From assembly GCF_001029105.3 (NCBI RefSeq), contig NZ_CP011807.3, positions 2,170,001 through 2,234,000 of the forward strand: a DNA stretch of 64,000 bases. Reading direction: 5' to 3'. The first letter of the stretch is position 1, and each line of letters begins with the position of its first letter. The DNA comes from Pandoraea faecigallinarum (lineage in GTDB: Bacteria > Pseudomonadota > Gammaproteobacteria > Burkholderiales > Burkholderiaceae). Below are positions 60,880-64,000 of the stretch, piece by piece. A program made the position numbers and the translations under genes. The notes under the pieces are model-generated. The model made no database searches, had not been told where the DNA came from, and was given only the letters and a program-made list of their open reading frames with translations.

Positions 60880-61761
60880 ATGCCGGCAATTACCGCAGCA
60901 ATGGTGGGCGAACTGCGCGCCAAGACCGATGCGCCGATGATGGAATGCAAGAAGGCGCTGACCGAAGCCGACGGCGACATGGTCCGCGCTGAAGAAATCC
61001 TGCGTGTCAAGCTGGGTAGCAAGGCCAGCAAGGCCGCAAGCCGCATCACCGCCGAAGGCGTGATCGCTGCTTACATCGACGGCGGCAAGGGAGCCGTGGT
61101 CGAAATCAACTGCGAAACCGACTTCGTCTCGAAGAACGACGACTTCCTGAAGTTCGCCAACGACCTGGCCAAGCTCGTCGCCGAGAAAAACCCGGCCGAC
61201 GTCGCCGCCCTGTCGGCCCTGCCGCTCGAAGGCAAGACCGTCGACCAGGTCCGTGCCGACCTGATCGGCAAGATCGGTGAAAACATGACGATCCGTCGCT
61301 TCCAGCGCTACGAAACGTCGGCCAAGCTGGCCGCTTACCTGCACGGTACGCGTATCGGCGTGGTCGTCGAGTACGACGGTGCGGACGCTGAAGTCGGCAA
61401 GAACGTCGCCATGCACATTGCCGCCATGAAGCCGGTCGCTGTGTCGGGTGATCAGGTGTCGCCGGAACTGATCGAGAAGGAACGCAAAGTTGCCGCCGAG
61501 AAGGCCGCCGAATCGGGCAAGCCGGCCGAGATCGTCGCCAAGATGGTGGAAGGCAGCGTGCAGAAATTCCTGAAGGAAGTCTCGCTGTTCAACCAGACGT
61601 ATGTGAAGGACGACAAGGCCACCGTCGAGCAGATGCTCAAGGCCAACAACACCACGGTCAAGGGCTTCACCATGTTCGTGGTCGGCGAAGGCATCGAGAA
61701 GAAGCAGGACGACTTCGCTGCTGAAGTTGCCGCTCAGGTTGCCGCTGCAAAGCAGTCGTAA
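60880..61761 (+). CDS. tsf: Elongation factor Ts
   Basis: A 293-residue guanine nucleotide exchange factor for EF-Tu. The N-terminal UBA-like domain begins [29 protein letters not shown], with the [12 protein letters not shown] signature; the core has [18 protein letters not shown] (about 74-91), then the coiled-coil region near residues 185-225 and a C-terminal module. GGAG (60868-60871) precedes the ATG at 60880. Located 154 bases after rpsB, past a terminator-like hairpin. Confidence 0.99.
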   Translation: MPAITAAMVGELRAKTDAPMMECKKALTEADGDMVRAEEILRVKLGSKASKAASRITAEGVIAAYIDGGKGAVVEINCETDFVSKNDDFLKFANDLAKLVAEKNPADVAALSALPLEGKTVDQVRADLIGKIGENMTIRRFQRYETSAKLAAYLHGTRIGVVVEYDGADAEVGKNVAMHIAAMKPVAVSGDQVSPELIEKERKVAAEKAAESGKPAEIVAKMVEGSVQKFLKEVSLFNQTYVKDDKATVEQMLKANNTTVKGFTMFVVGEGIEKKQDDFAAEVAAQVAAAKQS

Positions 61762-61782
61762 TTCGCGCAGTGCCGTAGTACC

Positions 61783-61805
61783 CGGGGGCGGCGGTGCCGT
61801 CCCCG
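61783..61805 (+). other. Hairpin between tsf and pyrH
   Basis: CGGGGGCGG (61783-61791) pairs with CCGTCCCCG (61797-61805) using one G-U wobble, followed by TTGTTT. It may be a weak terminator or a processing/stability element. Confidence 0.6.
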
Positions 61806-61859
61806 TTGTTTCATCCAGAATACCCCCACAGTGCCCGACCAGACTTCTTAAGGACCGCC

Positions 61860-62573
61860 ATGTCTACTCCTTACAAACGCGTACTTCTCAAGCTTTCTGG
61901 TGAAGCCCTCATGGGTGACGATTCGTTCGGCATCAACCGCGCAACCATCGAGCGGATGGTTGGCGATATCGCCGAAGTCGTTCGCCTGGGCACGCAATTG
62001 GCCGTCGTGATCGGCGGTGGCAATATCTTCCGGGGTGTGGCAGGCGGCGCCGCCGGTATGGACCGCGCAACGGCCGACTATATGGGGATGCTCGCCACGA
62101 TGATGAACGCGCTGGCGCTGCAAGACGCCATGCGTCACGCCGGCATCGAAGCGCGTGTGCAGTCCGCGCTGCGTATGGACCAGGTTGTCGAACCGTACAT
62201 TCGTCCGCGTGCGATCCGTCAGCTCGAAGAGGGCAAGGTCGTGATCTTCGCCGCCGGTACGGGTAATCCGTTCTTCACGACCGATACGGCCGCGGCGTTG
62301 CGTGGTTCGGAAGTCGGCGCCGAAGTGGTGCTCAAGGCGACCAAGGTCGACGGCGTGTACTCGGCCGACCCCAAGAAGGACCCGAACGCGGTAAAGTACT
62401 CGACCATCAGCTTCGACGAGGCGATCTCGAAGAATCTGCAGGTCATGGACGCGACGGCTTTTGCGCTGTGCCGCGATCAGAAGATGCCGGTGCGCGTTTT
62501 CTCGATCGTGAAGCCCGGTGCGCTCAAGCACGTCATCCTTGGCGAAGACGAGGGAACGCTCGTCCACGTTTGA
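61860..62573 (+). CDS. pyrH: Uridylate kinase
   Basis: A 237-residue bacterial UMP kinase of the amino acid kinase fold, making UDP. Seen are [16 protein letters not shown] (about 6-21), [32 protein letters not shown] (about 69-88), [16 protein letters not shown] and [16 protein letters not shown] (about 164-179). The ATG at 61860 is the family start, although the frame is open to 61794. It lies 98 bases after tsf; the tsf-pyrH-frr order is widely conserved. Confidence 0.98.
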   Translation: MSTPYKRVLLKLSGEALMGDDSFGINRATIERMVGDIAEVVRLGTQLAVVIGGGNIFRGVAGGAAGMDRATADYMGMLATMMNALALQDAMRHAGIEARVQSALRMDQVVEPYIRPRAIRQLEEGKVVIFAAGTGNPFFTTDTAAALRGSEVGAEVVLKATKVDGVYSADPKKDPNAVKYSTISFDEAISKNLQVMDATAFALCRDQKMPVRVFSIVKPGALKHVILGEDEGTLVHV

Positions 62574-62584
62574 GTTCAAATTGC

Positions 62585-62614
62585 GGCGTCGGCGTGCATT
62601 GGCGCGCCGACGCC
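62585..62614 (+). other. Perfect 10-base hairpin between pyrH and frr
   Basis: GGCGTCGGCG (62585-62594) and CGCCGACGCC (62605-62614) pair fully around a 10-base loop, without a proper T-run. It lies 11 bases after pyrH and 46 bases before frr. Confidence 0.7.
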
Positions 62615-62660
62615 GTATCATTTATGTTTGCGTAACAAATTTCAAGGTTTGGAGGTTGCC

Positions 62661-63221
62661 ATGAGCGTTGCTGACGTCAAGAAGAATGTCGAGCAAAAGA
62701 TGAAGAGCTCGATCGAGTCGTTCAAGAACAACCTGGCGAAGATTCGTACCGGCCGCGCGCACGTGGGCCTGCTCGATCACGTTCAGGTCGATTACTACGG
62801 TTCGATGGTGCCCATCTCTCAGGTTGCCAACGTGAGCCTCGTCGATGGCCGCACGATCGGTGTGCAACCGTGGGAAAAGAACATGGTTGCCAAGGTCGAG
62901 AAGGCGATCCGCGAGTCGGACCTCGGTCTGAACCCGGCCACGCAAGGCGATCTGATTCGCGTGCCGATGCCGCAACTGACGGAAGAGCGTCGTCGCGAGA
63001 TGACCAAGCTGGTCAAGTCGGAAGGCGAAAACGCCAAGGTGGCCGTGCGTAATCTGCGTCGCGATGCCAATGAGCAGCTCAAGAAGCTGGTGAAGGACAA
63101 GGAAATTTCGGAAGACGACGAGCGCCGTGGCGGTGACGACGTCCAGAAGTTCACCGACAAGTTCGTCGCCGAGATCGACGAGTTGGTGAAGCAGAAGGAC
63201 GCCGAGATCATGACGGTCTAA
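62661..63221 (+). CDS. frr: Ribosome recycling factor
   Basis: A 186-residue factor that with EF-G splits post-termination ribosomes. It starts [20 protein letters not shown] and has [19 protein letters not shown] (about 22-40), [18 protein letters not shown] (about 74-91) and [17 protein letters not shown] (about 129-145). GGAGG (62651-62655) precedes the ATG at 62661; the frame is open to 62628 but unsupported. Length matches the family (185). Confidence 0.99.
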   Translation: MSVADVKKNVEQKMKSSIESFKNNLAKIRTGRAHVGLLDHVQVDYYGSMVPISQVANVSLVDGRTIGVQPWEKNMVAKVEKAIRESDLGLNPATQGDLIRVPMPQLTEERRREMTKLVKSEGENAKVAVRNLRRDANEQLKKLVKDKEISEDDERRGGDDVQKFTDKFVAEIDELVKQKDAEIMTV

Positions 63222-63234
63222 GTGCTTCGGCACT
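63221..63234 (+). other. C(UUCG)G tetraloop hairpin after frr
   Basis: AGTGC-TTCG-GCACT begins at the last base of the frr stop codon. The C(UUCG)G loop is exceptionally stable in RNA. There is no T-run, so it is more likely a 3' end or processing element than a terminator; uppS starts 52 bases later. Confidence 0.7.
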
Positions 63235-63285
63235 CACCGTAAGATCTCCGCAGACTTTCGCGCTCGACTCCCGCACCGTATCTCA

Positions 63286-64000
63286 ATGGGTTTTCTCAGC
63301 TCTACGCTTTCTGCTCCCGAGACAGCGAGCATTCCGCGCCACGTTGCCATCGTCATGGACGGCAACGGGCGTTGGGCTACCAGTCGTAAATTGCCTCGCG
63401 TTGCGGGGCATAAGCGGGGCGTTGACGCCGTGCGAGAAGCGGTGACCGCGTGTGCCGAACTCGGCGTCGAATACCTGACCCTGTTCGCGTTCAGTTCCGA
63501 GAACTGGCGTCGGCCGCAGGATGAGGTTTCGACGCTGATGCAGTTGTTCATCCTCGCGCTCGAGCGTGAAGTGGGCAAATTGCACAGCAACGGTATTCGG
63601 CTTCGCGTGATCGGTGCCCTCGAAGCGTTCGAGCCGCGCATTCAGGAACTCGTGCGCCGCGCAGAAGAGCGTACGCAGGACAACAAAGGTCTCACATTGA
63701 CCATCGCAGCCAACTACGGCGGGCGATGGGATATTCTCCAGGCCGCTCGGAAGCTTGCCGCTGCGCGTGTTGCGCAGGGCGGGGCAGAGGCGCTCGAGAC
63801 ATCGTTCTCGGAGGACGATCTCGCGCCGTATCTGAGCATGGCCTATGCGCCGGAACCGGATCTCTTCATCCGTACCGGCGGCGATCAGCGCGTCAGTAAT
63901 TTTCTGCTTTGGCAACTGGCGTACACTGAGCTGTATTTCACCGAAGAATTCTGGCCGGACTTCAACGCCAATACCCTCAAACGCGCCGTTGCAGAGTTTC
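63286..64000 (+). CDS. uppS: Isoprenyl transferase (undecaprenyl diphosphate synthase), 3' end outside window
   Basis: 238 residues of an open frame with no stop before the window edge. [20 protein letters not shown] (about 19-38) holds the catalytic Asp and the diphosphate-binding arginines of cis-prenyltransferases; [18 protein letters not shown] (about 60-77) and [19 protein letters not shown] (about 193-211) are the other conserved regions. It condenses isopentenyl units on farnesyl diphosphate to give the C55 lipid carrier. Usual length is about 250, so little is missing. It is the fifth gene of the rpsB series; in many proteobacteria cdsA follows. Confidence 0.96.
   Translation, partial: MGFLSSTLSAPETASIPRHVAIVMDGNGRWATSRKLPRVAGHKRGVDAVREAVTACAELGVEYLTLFAFSSENWRRPQDEVSTLMQLFILALEREVGKLHSNGIRLRVIGALEAFEPRIQELVRRAEERTQDNKGLTLTIAANYGGRWDILQAARKLAAARVAQGGAEALETSFSEDDLAPYLSMAYAPEPDLFIRTGGDQRVSNFLLWQLAYTELYFTEEFWPDFNANTLKRAVAEF

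Overview
GC-rich, densely packed bacterial chromosome. The gene content and order (arn lipid A genes; alaA-hom-thrC-moeA-moaD-moaE; aceA/usp/lysR/aceB; lplT-alr-radA; dapC-dapD-yffB-dapE-prmB; smc-zipA-ligA; map-glnD; rpsB-tsf-pyrH-frr-uppS) point to a betaproteobacterium of the Burkholderiales, Burkholderiaceae, probably Pandoraea or a close relative. The genus is inferred from recalled synteny and protein similarity, not from a search.

Layout. 1-2903 (minus strand): L-Ara4N lipid A modification genes (arnB-like start, a small SMR-type permease, arnT) preceded by a Mth938-like gene. 3157-9320 (plus): alanine transaminase, homoserine dehydrogenase and threonine synthase, then molybdopterin genes moeA, moaD, moaE. 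9365-12948: a truncated haemoglobin divergent from heat-shock clpB with a candidate sigma-32 promoter and a clear terminator. 13259-18509: DUF2306 membrane protein with a LytS/LytTR two-component pair, an AraC regulator, a GGCT-fold protein and a DMT permease. 18899-25255: glyoxylate shunt genes aceA and aceB flanking a universal stress protein and a LysR regulator, then proline iminopeptidase. 25410-31162: RhlE-type helicase, then tsaB-rimI-udg-DUF1853. 31241-36178: thiD-lplT (minus) divergent from alr-radA (plus). 36316-44601 (minus): ABC-F ATPase, cardiolipin synthase, and the lysine/peptidoglycan cluster dapC-dapD-yffB-dapE-prmB. 44989-54086 (plus): DMT permease, smc-zipA-ligA-def (chromosome condensation, division, DNA ligation, protein maturation). 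54267-59438 (minus): map-glnD-RsuA-family pseudouridine synthase. 59976-64000 (plus): rpsB-tsf-pyrH-frr-uppS, the last cut by the window edge.

Almost everything is core metabolism, translation, envelope or replication. I see no insertion sequence, prophage, CRISPR array, toxin-antitoxin or defence island, no tRNA or rRNA gene, and no convincing new multi-gene system. The signals most worth a second look are non-coding or low-complexity: a long rpsB leader with a triplicated 10-mer, a cluster of perfect inverted repeats between lplT and alr, interleaved inverted repeats in the rhlE leader, a shared box upstream of aceA and aceB, hairpins at every junction of the rpsB-uppS operon, and in-frame tandem repeats that extend several proteins, above all the pseudouridine synthase. 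Residue positions and start sites were read by eye and are approximate where stated.
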